Notes: a model not told the origin generated them from the letters alone. A stretch of 64,000 nucleotides of DNA from Odiellus spinosus (GCA_963920705.1 OY987232.1:10815318-10879317); one strand, 5' to 3'; positions 1-11,213 are shown, counted from the first letter of the stretch. Numbers and translations are program-made.

Positions 1-553
1 GTTCATATATATAAGAACAATTCTTTAGTTTTCCTTAAAGGCAGGATGAAACAATAGTTACGAAAAAGTTATCAATATTAAAGGAATATTTAGTGACAAT
101 TTAGAGTGTTAATTAATGTTTTAATTGTTTATATATATTTTGTTTTTATAACGTAGGTTTTTATCTTTATTGTACTAGCTAGTAGGTTTAGTGTGGCGCG
201 CTGTATACATTCACAAATTTGTCTCATAATGTTGCTGTATAGAAATTAGAAAAAAATAGATATTGAAATTCGAAAGAAAAATATATAAAGGTATTAAAAA
301 TATTTTTAGAAATATATAAAATAATATTTAAATAGAAAATATAAATATATATTAATATATACATAGAAATTTCTATGCAGAAATTAGAAAAAAGGGATCT
401 TTCCTATAAGCGAGGCAGTTTGTGACGTCATAATGTTTTTGGTTCCAAAGTAGAAGGATAGTAGTAGAAAAAGTATGATTTTTGTCAAAGCTGAACTGAT
501 GAAGAGGTTAATAGTATGGCCAATGAAAAATACAGATTTTGCACTCTATACAA
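1..553. other. AT-rich intergenic, no gene seen
   Basis: I see no coding region, RNA gene or clear repeat here. The stretch is very AT-rich with many stop codons in all frames. The hairpin satellite begins at about 554. Confidence 0.5.
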
Positions 554-1275
554 TCCTATTTGAGAGGCCATTAATTAAGAATAAAAAATATTCTCAGCGG
601 CCTCTCAACTAGGAACCTAACCTAACCTAAAATAACCTATACAATCCTATTTAAGAGGCCATTAATTAAGAATAAAAAATATTCTCACCGGCCTCTCAAC
701 TAGGAACCTATACATTCCTAATTGAGAGGCCATTAATTAAGAATAAAAAATATTCTCACCGGCCTCTCAACTAGGAACCTATACAATCCTAATTGAGAGG
801 CCATTAATTAAGAATAAAAAATATTCTCACCGGCCTCTCAACTAGGAACCTATACAATCCTAATTGAGAGGCCATTAATTAAGAATAAAAAATATTCTCA
901 CCGGCCTCTCAACTAGGAACCTATACAATCCTAATTGAGAGGCCATTAATTAAGAATAAAAAATATTCTCACCGGCCTCTCAACTAGGAACCTAACCTAA
1001 CCTAAAATAACCTATACAATCCTATTTAAGAGGTCATTAATTAAGAATAAAAAATATTCTCACTGGCCTCTCAACTAGGAACCTATACAATCCTATTTGA
1101 GTGGCCATTAATTAAGAATAAAAAATATTCTCATCGGCCTCTCAACTAGGAACCTATACAATCCTATTTGAGAGGCCATTAATTTTAAAAATCCCCTTTG
1201 AATCCCTAAATTTAATTTAACACCGGCCTCTTAACTAGGAACCTATACATTCCTATTTAAGAGGCCATTAATTTT
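554..1275. repeat. Tandem array of 71-bp hairpin-forming units
   Basis: Nine units and a partial tenth. Each carries a left arm TCCTAATTGAGAGGCC and a right arm GGCCTCTCAACTAGGA, which are reverse complements at 15 of 16 positions. The AT-rich middle contains a further inverted pair (AGAATA / TATTCT), so almost the whole unit can fold into one stem. The repeat-to-repeat distance is 71 bp, but 90 bp after the first and sixth units, where extra CCTAA-like sequence is present; this hints at a higher-order period. The ninth unit (about 1150-1240) has a different loop. It could be a MITE amplified in tandem or a satellite. No coding capacity. Confidence 0.85.
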
Positions 1276-2311
1276 ATTATGTTTTTAAACAATGCTTATA
1301 AATAGTAATTATAGTTCATATAGTCAAATTTATTTTTATCACAAAAATTTAAAATTCATCCGACAAAGATTCAATTTTGTAAGGGTTATACAATACTGAA
1401 ATATATTTAATCATTTCCCCAAAAAACGTTTTTTTTTTCAAACTGAATTCGTCTATTCGTCTATTGCCGTTAATACAACATTTCACCATCATCAGTTTAG
1501 CTTTACAGTGTAGGATTTTTCTTACCATTTTCCCTACTACCTTAGGATGATCATCCTAATCAATTCTGACCGGCCTCAATTATAGGAAAGACCCAAAAAG
1601 GGATAATTTAGGAAGGAATTCTTAATGAAATTAAATTTTTATAGATTTAGATAAATTAAAATAAATTGATGTAGATATTAGCTCTAGTAATAATAATTTA
1701 TAGAAATTCATTTAGAAATTATGTAGTATTTTAATTTATTTAGAAATAAGATAATAAGGTTTATAAAAATTATAATTATATAGAAATGTGTGGGCAAAAA
1801 TAATTTCGATAAAGTAAAGGTTGGGCAAGGTTTAAAAACTTAGTTTTTAAAAATAATTCGGGAGAAGTAGGTGTATGAATGAATGACGCCTAGGGCAAGG
1901 TTTGCAGTTGTTTGCAAAAACAATTGGGACAAAATAAAAAGTACATCAAACGGTAGGAAATATAAGTTCTGGTTTTTGCATCATTGAACATTATCTATAC
2001 TATTTTTATAAAGAAATAATGTTATACAACTTTAAAAAGCTAAAAATCTATTTTAATGTTATTACATCAGGCTTCTTGTACATTTGTACTTCAAGAGTTT
2101 AGATAACAAGATTGTAAAAACAGAAATAAAACGTATTCTATGTTGTTGAAGATTTAGAATATAATATAGAGAATCTTAGAGAGCGAGACATAAAAGAAAG
2201 GACAATTAAGCAAAGATCAGATCGGAAATGAAATAAATATAAGCGTGGTTCTAATTACATAAATAATTTAAATAGCTAAAGCTTCTGCTGTTAGACAGTT
2301 CGACCGTTATT
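1276..2311. other. Intergenic, no gene recognised
   Basis: AT-rich sequence downstream of CP1. A degenerate GGCCTC-containing remnant near 1570 resembles the arm of the neighbouring hairpin satellite. The CP1 3'UTR must start here, but I see no canonical AATAAA on the minus strand close to the stop; an ATTAAA variant lies at 2052-2057. Confidence 0.4.
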
Positions 2312-3527
2312 TTAGTATCCACCAGCACCCCCTACGAATTGTCCATCATGACCTCCAAATTGCACACCTCCGTAGGAAGGAACCTTATGGGGACCGGAGT
2401 AAGCGGCAGCGGCGGCGTAATGTTGGACGGTTCCTGGTTCGTTTGTGTGGATCTTGGCACGGAAACCTCCCTTATCGCCAATATAGTGAACGGTACGGGC
2501 ACGACCATCAATGTCGTGGATCTGGTATGATCCAGCAGCGTGTCCTGGTCCCCCGTGTTCGTGGCGACTGTTCTTGGCACCATCGTGTCCGACAATGTCG
2601 TAGCCAAAAGAGTAGTGACCATGAGGCTGAAAAATTAATTTTCTTTAAAACTATCATGGTTCATGCCTAAATGACCGAAAATTCCAACCCAATTGCTATT
2701 TGATAGCAGACTAATATAAATATAAAAGTATTATTACTTCTTGCTTCCTGTATGTGTTGCTGACTCCACCGTGAATTCCGCAGTAAGCCATGCCAATGAG
2801 AGCGGCGAGGATAGCAACCTAAATTGAAACACATGTGCTTCTATTAATTTTAGATATTACGTGAGTTTACACTATCAAAAATTAAATTTTAATTTCACAA
2901 ACACGTATCACGAGAAAAGTTTCTGTATTAAAAGATGGTATTAGAGGCTATTAATGCACTGGTACGTATTTGTACAAATAAATTTGAGAAAAGATATATT
3001 GTATATTCCATTTTTTACAAATAGTTTAGTTTGAATGATTGTTAACACAAAATTAGAAAAGCGAATGAAATACTAATGTTTAAACATCGGACTATTTGTC
3101 ATTGATACTCGAATACTCCTGTTTAATTCACTTACTAACGTTTAAATTTAAATAATAGCGACATAACTGATATATATTATTAATTTTTTTAAAGATATAC
3201 TAGTTGAATTATTTTGTTCTTAGAATAAAGCGCATTTTGCGTAGTTTACGTGAAAAGGTCAGAGATTTCTTGACCGTTAGAAAATTCCAGTTTTCGGAAA
3301 TCCAAGACCAAATTAGAATACATTTAACGGTAAAAAGAAAGAATTAGGCCGCCAGCTCGCGTGTTATTTACTCCCTATCATTACATTTATATTTGTTAAG
3401 ATAATTAGAATTAAAATAAAAATATTTTTTCAGAGACGAGTTTCAACGGCACCTAAAACCTTTTACTTATTAACTACGGTGAATCAAAAAACCAAGTTTT
3501 CGCTTTCGTTCCTACCTTAGCGATCAT
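2312..3527 (-). CDS. Cuticle protein CP1, arachnid-type chitin-binding (RR) family
   Basis: Three exons on the minus strand: 3527-3516 (ATG ATC GCT AAG), 2818-2738 and 2626-2312 (stop TAA), joined at GT/AG sites and all in phase 0. The product is 135 aa. Residues 1-17 form a hydrophobic signal peptide (MIAKVAILAALIGMAYC), so the protein should be secreted into the cuticle. Residues about 36-97 are the chitin-binding core: GHYSFGYDIVGHDG, then GSYQIHDIDGRARTVHY, GFRA at 85-88 and TNEPGT at 92-97. An alanine run and a Gly/His-rich tail (GGHDGQFVGGAGGY) follow, typical of rigid arachnid cuticle proteins. A TATA box lies at 3604-3612. Relative to CP3-CP10 it has HYIGDKGG in place of SYVADGLG in the core and a longer tail, so it is an older paralogue. 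The 697-bp first intron is the longest of the intact copies. Confidence 0.93.
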
Positions 3528-3603
3528 GTTAGTATAGCACGACTAATCCGTTACTGAGAGAAGCTGACGAATGAACTGTAACTTTCAATTTGATTCCATT
3601 CCC

Positions 3604-3612
3604 TTATATATA
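3604..3612 (-). promoter_or_regulatory. TATA box of CP1
   Basis: Minus-strand TATATATAA lies 77 bp upstream of the CP1 ATG. Transcription is expected about 30 bp downstream, giving a 5' leader of roughly 45-50 nt. Confidence 0.7.
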
Positions 3613-3619
3613 CCAGAAT

Positions 3620-5126
3620 TTGCTATAGTAGTAGTAGTACAACAATAGATTTACAATAAGAATTTATGGGTGTGGAGGTAGTGTCACCTTTAATTGTCAC
3701 TGCAATTTTCTGTAACGTTCAAAGACGAATTTTTGACCCATTTATTTTTTACGTGATTTCCTAAGATTTTTTTTTGGTCATACCTTTGAGGTCGATGGAT
3801 ATAGTGTTTTCAATATTTCGTAAACATTAATAGCATGGTAAGCATGGTGAACTCGTTTATCGATAACTTTTGCTAGATTTTTAAATTTCGTATAAAGAAA
3901 GGTGTATATTTGATATTTATTTAATTTATTTATTTTTTTATTTGTTTCACAAGCTCCTAAAGGATTTTAGTAGTATTTTCGGAAAGATAGTTAAAGTGAG
4001 GTTGTCAGCATTTTTCGAATCTCTATGGACTATATTATTAGTTTTATCATACTATTTAAACACCGAATTCAAAATTGTATACTTCTGGGTTAACGCGTTC
4101 TTAATAAATTACAAAATGAAAATGTCAAAATTATATAAGTATTTTTTCCATAATTTACAATTAGCTACCTTTTCGAAACGTCTTAATAAAGATGGTTCGA
4201 GCTATCATTCGCTATCATTATGTTCAAGAATAAAACTTTCAAAAAATCTAAATATATTTGGCATATAAGTATAAATTGAATACGGCTTTTTAAGAGATGG
4301 AGAAAACTAAAAATATAATGCATAAAAGTTCGAAAAAAGTTAAGAAAATCACTTTATCTTTAAACTAACTTGTAAATTTTAGAAGATGATTATTTTTAAA
4401 CCTTTAATCATCTGCAATTTATAAAAGTACATATACCAATTGTCTAGCACGCATCAAACATGTTTGGATTCACATCTTATTTTATGGATAAAAACGAACA
4501 TTATCAAGAAATGTAATAGTCATTCGGCGCGAGATAAGAATAATCGGCTATACGGAAAAATAATTGTCATAACCCGAATTACACTAAACGATCTAGCGCC
4601 AAGCTCGCGAATTTAATCACAAGAAATTGAAAAAATCCGCGAAGCTATTTTAACATAAGCAAGCCATTAGTTTTATTTTCCTTTCAATATGATCCATTAG
4701 AATAACTTAATAAATAGGCTTTGAAAATGAAGAAAAATAGACAAATTTGGTCAAACGATCGATTTTGACTCGAAGCAAATTGATTTGCAGAGATAATGGT
4801 GTACTTCGAATCCACCAGGACGATGTTCTTCGAATCCACCAGGACTATAGAGGTATATTAATATTTATTTTTATATTAATCTTAATTATTTTAATTATGA
4901 TTAAATCAAGATTCAAAAATTTAAAGTGATATCCTTAGTTTTCCTTTCGATTAGAATTTCCGGTGAAATGTAGAGAGGAAATTTTCTATTATACACGCAC
5001 CAATGAACTCAAAAAACTCATTTTCTAAACGTTTAAAAATAATAAAGGTATAACATTTTAGTTTTTATATATAAATTTAATATATACAATATTACGATAC
5101 CCTCGAGTAGTCAGACAAAGTCGAGG
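3620..5126. other. Intergenic with transposon-end fragment, no gene
   Basis: AT-rich with no credible gene. From about 3985 it carries a diverged single end of the AAAGTGAGGCTGTC inverted-repeat family, better preserved at 44998. A short direct duplication with core CTTCGAATCCACCAGGAC occurs at about 4805 and 4829. The 108-codon open frame at 3942-4268 is AT-driven and shows no protein features. Confidence 0.45.

Positions 5127-5159
<33 letters not shown>
5127..5159. repeat. Poly-A homopolymer (33 bp)
   Basis: An uninterrupted A run about 60 bp downstream of the CP2 pseudogene stop. It could be a retroposon tail on the plus strand or simple slippage. No element body was recognised beside it. 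Confidence 0.8.
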
Positions 5160-5160
<1 letters not shown>

Positions 5161-5329
5161 ATTTTGCGGTAGGTATTTGAAAATCTTTCTCCAATTATGA
5201 GTGACCAGTTTTTAATATTCTCAATTTACTCCGGCATGACCTCCAGACACGACACCGCCAAAAGAAGGTACCGCTTGAGGTCCTTGGTAAGCCGCAGCCG
5301 CGGCAGTGTGATGAACCGTTCCTGGTTCG

Positions 5330-5355
5330 TTAGTGTTAACAGTTAGTGTTAACAG
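5330..5355. repeat. 13-bp tandem duplication in CP2 exon 3
   Basis: TTAGTGTTAACAG occurs twice in direct succession on the plus strand (5330-5342 and 5343-5355). It sits exactly where the chitin-binding core has been lost and causes the frameshift. Confidence 0.9.
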
Positions 5356-5589
5356 TTCTTGCCCGTCCATCGATGTCACGAATCTGATAGGCCCCAGACG
5401 CGTGTCCTGGTCCACCAGTTTCATGACGACTATTTTGAGCTCCATCGTGTCCCACAATATCATAGCCAAACCCGTATTGACCATTCGGCTAAAAAGTAAT
5501 TAGGTTTAGATGTTTCCGCTATAAATTTTACATCTTTATTATATAGGTACTTGTTGTCTTCTGTAACTTTCACTAGTCCCTTCACTTCC

Positions 5590-6093
5590 CCCCCCCCCCC
5601 GCGTGTCACCACCTTTCCGCGGTGGGGGGATTGAGCTGAGCTTCTAGGCCAAAGGACTCATGACGAAGAGTGACACACTCCCTTTCTACTGAGTTGAGGT
5701 GTGATCGGTTCCTCCGGACTAAGTAGCCCCTCGGGAGAAGTAACATTCTTCTGGGTGTGTGAAGAAACTAAGGTAGCGGTTCCAATATGTGATCACAACT
5801 CGTGCTCAGGCTTCTGATTGGGTAGAGTCTTGCGGTGGATGGTGCATTAGTGTCGAAGGAGCTCTCCGCTGTCGGCTCCCTAGGTCTTATCTTCACCTAA
5901 GCCTCACCGAATCGAGGACGACAGTCAAGCTCACTATGGGTTTGGTTGGTTCGCTCTGTACTTTGCTTGCCACTTTCCTGGGATGTGATTTTGCTAGTAT
6001 TGACCTTCTCGGTCCTGGACGCGGTGATGATAAGACGGCGGATCACAGTGCTGGTGTGTGCAAACGGTACAGCGCTTTACAAATGTCGAACTG
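5590..6093. mobile_element. About 504-bp insertion with 15-bp target-site duplication
   Basis: Identical 15-bp copies of AGTCCCTTCACTTCC flank it at 5575-5589 and 6094-6108. The exon 2 reading frame of CP2 resumes cleanly on either side if one flank and the insert are removed. The insert is more GC-rich than its surroundings and starts on the plus strand with a C-run followed by CGCGTGTCACCACC. It has no terminal inverted repeats. A long target duplication without inverted ends is typical of target-primed retroposons (LINE fragments or SINEs), but I cannot name the family and no reverse-transcriptase motif is visible. Confidence 0.8.
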
Positions 6094-6752
6094 AGTCCCT
6101 TCACTTCCAGCTCCACCAAATCCTCCAATTCTACCAATTCTACCAGAGTGAGACAAACCCAAAAGGGCGATGATGAGGGTAATCTAAAAGAAATTTTCAT
6201 GTCAGAGGTACGAAGGTAGGTGAATCATAGTTTTCACTATTGTATTCCATCTTCTTGCAGCGACACTTGTCACCTCTTAGCATTTTGCAGCATCAGTTTG
6301 TTAGTTCAGAATTCATAAATGTATTTACCGAATCTAGCACTATATTATTTTTAAAACTATTCAAAATATTTATGTATTCGGGAGTTTACTAGATCGATTT
6401 GGTTTTTCCTAGAGTTTGACATTTTGAAGAAATTTAAAAATATGGCATCATACAAAAATAAATTGTATTCTAACTGGAAACCATACAGTATATATATATT
6501 ATACATCACAACAATTCCTTAAACGTCTTACAAAAACTGGTAATTACTCACAAATGCTTGCAAATACTTGAAAATTTGCAAAAGCTTTAAATTATTATTC
6601 AGTAAATTAATTGCAAATAATACCAAAATCTATATTCTACATATAAGTAAATTACCCTAATGAGCATGTTGGAAGATTATTACTTATGAAAGTTTAGTTT
6701 GTTATTAGAAGGAAGGTAAAGCCAGATGTGATTTTAACCATTATTTTTCCTT

Positions 6753-6762
6753 CTTTTATATA
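6753..6762 (-). promoter_or_regulatory. TATA box of CP2 pseudogene
   Basis: Minus-strand TATATAAAAG lies 86 bp upstream of the relic start codon. Its survival shows the promoter decayed later than the coding region or is still intact. Confidence 0.65.
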
Positions 6763-6767
6763 ACCTT

Positions 6768-7149
6768 TGTCACAATGCAGTTAGAGGACTATTGAGGGTA
6801 TGATGTGGTTATCTGGGCATATTTAGATTAAGAATGCATTTACGACCATCTTACCCTAGGCCTACTTTTGTATTCAATCATTTCATATTTTCTATAGCGG
6901 ATACTGATCAAATTCCGATATAGGCCTACCTAGCTTTAGGTATGAGGATAATTTGTCTGGTGTAGATTTTATCCTAACGTTTTCAATACTTTATTGATCA
7001 GAGTTTTGCTATAGCAAAATTTTTACCGGAAATAAAATTATATGAACGTTTTAAATACATATCTATAAATTATTGCATACCAAAAGTAACGAATGACAAG
7101 TATGAAATACGCGGATGCATAGCCTATAGTGTTTTTCAGGACTGTTGAA
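6768..7149. other. Intergenic, nothing recognised
   Basis: AT-rich sequence upstream of CP2. No gene or repeat signature seen. Confidence 0.4.
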
Positions 7150-7481
7150 GGGAGAATGCAAACTAACAAGAAAGTTTAAAAACCAATATTAAACTAGAAA
7201 TAAATTTTAAACTAACGCGGAAAATATTCTGGATTCATAGAGATCAAATAGGCCCGTCGTTAAGCAGAGATCTCAATCAGACTTGCAATAACATTCGACT
7301 GGTCGCTGACATTCAAGGCGAAGAAATTCACGATGTTCATGAATCGAGTTAAGACTATTTTCCGGGTAAGTTTTAAATATATTTAAATTTTGATATTTGT
7401 CTGTATATTTATTTACTGGTGCATTAGGCCTACTTAAACGATAAAGTATCGATAGAAACACTTTGTTTGGCTGCATTCTCC
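7150..7481. mobile_element. MITE family C copy (GGGAGAATGCA ends)
   Basis: The left end GGGAGAATGCAAACTAACAA and the right end TTTGGCTGCATTCTCC are inverted relatives. The interior (GATCTCAATCAGACTTGCAAT, then GGTCGCTGAC) matches five copies inside the CP6-CP10 array, for example 21961-22382. No transposase coding. The 67-codon minus-strand open frame inside is not a gene. Confidence 0.75.
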
Positions 7482-7684
7482 ATTGAAGAGTAAAGAAAAA
7501 TAATAATTTAATTTAAATTGCAACATGATTGAAAATGTTAAAAAACAACAAAGGTTAATTTTGAAAAGGAAGTTCGAGGTTGAAGAAAGTTCAAACGGCT
7601 TCTAAGTAGTTTTTAGAACTAAGAACTATTAACAATGGACACATCTTAATATATAAAGATGAGTATCAACTCCTGGCGTTTACA

Positions 7685-7831
7685 AGCGTCCTCTAACGGC
7701 AAACAGTGCGGGCAAAAGTATGAACTAACAAAACGTCACACGTGGCTGTAATGGATAGAGAATAGCCAGACGCGCATGATGTTTTGTTAGTTCCTACTTT
7801 TGCCCAAAAACCTTTGCCATTAGAGGACGCT
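7685..7831. mobile_element. 147-bp foldback (MITE-like), unit A
   Basis: AGCGTCCTCTAACGGCAAAC at the left is answered by TTTGCCATTAGAGGACGCT at the right, and the inner sequence also pairs (GGGCAAAAGTATGAACTAAC with GTTAGTTCCTACTTTTGCCC). Almost the whole element is an imperfect palindrome. The 60-codon frame over it (7693-7875, minus) is a by-product. Confidence 0.8.
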
Positions 7832-7834
7832 AAT

Positions 7835-9041
7835 GATCGCCAGGTTTTGTTGATATAAATAAGAGATCTGTCCATTGTTAAGGGGGAAGTTAATGGTTAG
7901 TGCAGAAATCAAATCGTGTTTCTGAACTACTTAGGGAAAAACTAAAATACGCAAAAACAAACGGTTTTCACTATTTAAAACTAGAATAATTGAAGTATGT
8001 GTTAAATTAGTTGTTTAACTGACCTTCTAAACGAAAACTAAAATACAAATGGGTTAAACGTAAGAAATTTTTGTCAATGTTAGTTAAATACCTCTTTTCC
8101 AATATACTTTTTTTTAATTCATATCGACGCGAATGGAGTACGTAATTGATGTTTATAAAAGATGACATACATAGTTGAGATATTTGATAATTAAAATAAA
8201 GCTAATTTTCGGTATTTACTAGGAAAAAAATCGCACTTTTGGAAAATAGACGTTCCAATTGAGGAAAGGGACTTGAAACTTTGTTTAAATATCCCTGATT
8301 GAAAAAAAAATAATAATAAATAAAATGCCCGGGGCAGCAAATATAATATCTAGCGGAAAATCTTGCTAGACTTATAATAATTTAGTGGTAAATAAATGAG
8401 TACTACACTGAAACAAATTTTAAAATATAATTTAAAATTTATAGTTTAAAAGATAAAAATATTCTTAAATTACCGAAAAATAATTTTGCCGATTTACAAT
8501 TGAGAAATATTAAAATCGGGCTAATTTCAAACCTAACCTTAATTATAATAAAACCAGAGGGACAGGCTAGCTCGAGTGATTAGCTAACCTAAAAATGAAC
8601 TTTGCGCAAATGAGAACTGCGGAAATGAAAAACCGTGCAAAAGGAAATGCGCTTGTGTGAACTCAGCAATTGGAACCTTACCTATCTATCACTCTCTAAT
8701 TGTTTGCGATTAAATTTAAATTAAAATATTTAAATGGACGAGTTTTAACGACATCTAGTTTCTTTCGCAAAACACAAAACTTCATGCTATCATAAATTCG
8801 TTCATCATAGTACTTCTCAGTATAACATAAAAAACTTGATATTTTTAGTGGCCCACCTAAATATCCTAAGGTTCTGTAATCATCAAATATGTAAACTTTC
8901 ATCAATTTCTATTATTTAAGATAAGTATTATCAAAGTGGAATTAATCTTAGATACAGTATTTCTTGCCATCCAGAAATGTTAAACATTTTTCTCACATCC
9001 GAAACATTTTAAGGCAATGGAAAAATACTTCGGTTCAATAA
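7835..9041. other. Unit A spacer, no gene
   Basis: AT-rich spacer repeated at about 12955-13910 and 15770-16620. It contains an A-run followed by ATGCCCGGGGCAGCAAATAT whose length varies between copies. No credible open frame. Confidence 0.5.
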
Positions 9042-9047
9042 TTTATT
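9042..9047 (-). terminator. Polyadenylation signal of CP3
   Basis: Minus-strand AATAAA lies about 50 bp downstream of the CP3 stop codon. Confidence 0.6.
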
Positions 9048-9095
9048 ATTTAAAAAAAACACTCAATATGAACATAATAATTTGAATTAAATTGT

Positions 9096-9624
9096 TTAGT
9101 ATCCCCCAATTTGTCCATCATGTCCTCCAGACTGAACACCACCGATGGATGGAACAGCATGTGGACCAGCGTATATAGCGGCGGCGGCGTAATGTTGAAC
9201 GGTTCCTGGTTCGTTGGTTAAGATCTTGGCACGGAATCCTAAACCATCGGCAACGTAGCTGACGGTACGAGCGCGTCCATCGATATCGTGAATTTGATAC
9301 GATCCGGCGGCGTGTCCTGGTCCTCCTTGTTCGTGTCGGTTGTTCTTGGCACCGATATGATCGACAATATCGTAACCAAAAGCGTAGTTACCATGAGGCT
9401 AAAAAAATAAGACGAGAAGATTGGCAATGGTAGCTGAATCTTTAGAAATTGATATAATAATATTAACTCCTTGTTTCCTGTAGGTGTTACTGACTCCACC
9501 TCCAATTCCGCAGTAGGCCAAACCCAAAAGGGCGGCGAAGATGGTCATCTAAGTGGCGCAAGTACTTATGCAATTACAATTTCGTATGATTTCTATAGCA
9601 CAGTTTCCTTACCTTTGCGATCAT
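9096..9624 (-). CDS. Cuticle protein CP3, arachnid-type chitin-binding (RR) family
   Basis: Exons 9624-9613 (MIAK), 9548-9468 and 9398-9096, with introns of 64 and 69 bp. The product is 131 aa. Exon 2 starts with a methionine codon (MTIFAALLGLAYCG), so the signal peptide reads MIAKMTIFAALLGLAYC. The first ATG is chosen because it sits correctly below a TATA box and matches the other copies. The core runs from GNYAFGYDIV to TNEPGT (residues about 35-97), with GRARTVSYVADGLGFRAKIL in the middle; the tail is GGHDGQIGGY. It differs from CP6-CP10 in the DIVDHIGAKNNRHEQ stretch (VDHI for VGHD, N for S), in AAAAIYAGPH and in ending at a single Tyr. Secreted structural cuticle protein by family. Confidence 0.93.
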
Positions 9625-9712
9625 GGTGGATTATATGAGCGTTTTTATTCTTTAGTGTGTTGAAGAATTGAAGCCAACGTATTTTGTGATCTTTAGATTA
9701 AATTGACTTTTG

Positions 9713-9720
9713 CTTTTATA
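9713..9720 (-). promoter_or_regulatory. TATA box of CP3
   Basis: Minus-strand TATAAAAG lies 89 bp upstream of the ATG. It is conserved at 14585-14592 and 17300-17307 in the sister units and, less closely, in the plus-strand relics of the other array. Confidence 0.7.
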
Positions 9721-9724
9721 CGAT

Positions 9725-10470
9725 ATTTTGCTCAACTTGAATAGTTTAGCACCACCAATTATTTATAATTAAACAAATCATACAGCGGAACCTTATCCAT
9801 AAGAACAAGTGAAGACGTAATAGACGATAAACTCGTTATTATATCATTCTTTTCGAGGGTGTGTTCGTCCCCGCAGTAAGAATTTGTTTATTGAATATAA
9901 AGACAGTGCAACAATTATTTTAGAATTTCATTGACATTATTTTGTTTTATGAGAAAGTTAACGTGATTTATTTCAAGGTTGAACCAAATTCCAAATTATT
10001 GTGACGCTGTATCCGTACCGTTATTATGGCGTGGATAGTTAAATTTTTTTTTTTAGGTTATTGGTTTCCATGGTGCGATTTTCTTTGCGGAAAATGAAAA
10101 TTGCCCTTTAAATGTATTTTTTTTTCACTCGAGGAAAAAAAATATACGGATTGTATTTCTTAAAGTGAGGCTGTCTCCATTTTTTACGAATGCCTACAGA
10201 TTATATTTTTAGTTTTATTAAAACGTCATATTAAAAATTTTAAACCTCTGTGTTGAGGCGTTCATACGAAAGGTAGGACTTTTGCAACATTTAAATTTAA
10301 ATTGCAACATGATTGAAAATGTTAAAAAACAACAAAGGTTAATTTTGAAAAGGAAGTTCGAGGTTGAAGAAAGTTCAAACGGCTTCTAAGTAGTTTTTAG
10401 AACTAAGAACTATTAACAATGGACACATATCTTAATATATAAAGATGAGTATCAACTCCTGGCGTTTACA
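9725..10470. other. CP3 upstream region and unit junction
   Basis: Noncoding. Near 10160 there is a single end of the AAAGTGAGGCTGTC family, repeated at the same place in the other two units. The unit junction falls near 10286. No gene seen. Confidence 0.5.
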
Positions 10471-10617
10471 AGCGTCCTCTAACGGCAAACAGTGCGGGCA
10501 AAAGTATGAACTAACAAAACGTCATACGTGGCTGTAATGGATAGAGAATAGACAGATGCGCATGATGTTTTGTTAGTTCCTACTTTTGCCCAAAAACCTT
10601 TGCCATTAGAGGACGCT
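10471..10617. mobile_element. 147-bp foldback, unit B
   Basis: Second copy of the AGCGTCCTCTAAYGGCAAA foldback at the same relative position as in units A and C, so it was present before the units duplicated. Confidence 0.8.
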
Positions 10618-10921
10618 AATGATCGCCAGGTTTTGTTGATATTAATAAGAGATCTGTCCATTGTTAAGGGGAAGTTAATGGTTAGTGCAGAAATCAAATC
10701 GTGTTTCTGAACTACTTAGGGAAAAATTAAAATCCACAAAAACAAACGGTTTTCACTATTTAAAACTAGAATAATTGAAGTATGTGTTAAATTAGTTGTT
10801 TAACTGTCCTTCTAAACGAAAACTAAAATACAAATGTGTTAAACGTAAGAAATTTTTGTCAATGTTAGTTAAATACCTCTTTTCCGATATACTTTTTAGC
10901 TAGACTGAACCCTAGTGGGGT

Positions 10922-11213
10922 CAAGAAGGATCAGATAAGGAGAGGAAATGTGGGGCTGCGTTGAGTTAGAGAGAGAAGAGCAAACCTCCCACTCGGGTGG
11001 AAAGGGGGGATAGGAAATTCTCGAGGTAAACTGTTGTCACGTGGTCGCTAGCTAGCGCGTCTCATAAAGGATTCGTTTTACCCACGTGACAACAATTTAC
11101 CACGAAGCATCTCTACCCCCGTCTGTCCCTCGTTCTCCCAGAGTGGGAGTTTAGGCCGACGCAGTAGGAGCCGCGCCGTTCCCACTTTTCCTCTCCTTAT
11201 CTGATCCTTCTTG
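10922..11213. mobile_element. 292-bp MITE with 27-bp inverted ends
   Basis: The ends are CAAGAAGGATCAGATAAGGA and its reverse complement, extending to 27 bp without mismatch. Flanks GTGGGGT occur at 10915-10921 and 11214-11220, a 7-bp direct repeat (possibly a slightly mutated 8-bp duplication). The interior is also largely self-complementary (TTGTCACGTGG / CCACGTGACAA). No coding. The class cannot be fixed from these features; hAT-like is possible. Confidence 0.85.

Larger units (their letters stand above)
5221..6667 (-). pseudogene. CP2 cuticle-protein pseudogene, interrupted and rearranged
   Basis: It has the same architecture as the intact copies: exon 1 6667-6656 (MLIR), exon 2 6183-5551 (including an insertion) and exon 3 5488-5221. 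Exon 2 begins ITLIIALLGLSHSG, a diverged signal peptide, and is split by about 504 bp of foreign DNA. Exon 3 keeps NGQYGFGYDIVGHDG and GAYQIRDIDGRARTV, then loses the YVAD..GFRAK section of the chitin-binding core. A 13-bp tandem duplication (5330-5355) shifts the frame and gives an early stop; after it NTNEPGTVHH, the alanine run and a GGHAG tail are still recognisable in the shifted frame. The exon is 268 bp; removing one 13-bp copy leaves 255 bp, a whole number of codons. The protein is diverged from all other copies, so this was a separate paralogue before decay. Confidence 0.88.

Noticed and set aside
602-1015. CCTAA runs resembling the arthropod telomere repeat TTAGG
   Set aside because: Only two to three copies inside spacers of the hairpin satellite; not a telomeric array.
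2339-2530. Plus-strand frames over CP1 exon 3
   Set aside because: Antisense shadows of the conserved minus-strand exon.
5789-6200. Frames of 68-101 codons on both strands
   Set aside because: They fall within the retroposon-like insert in CP2; no reverse-transcriptase or other motif is visible.
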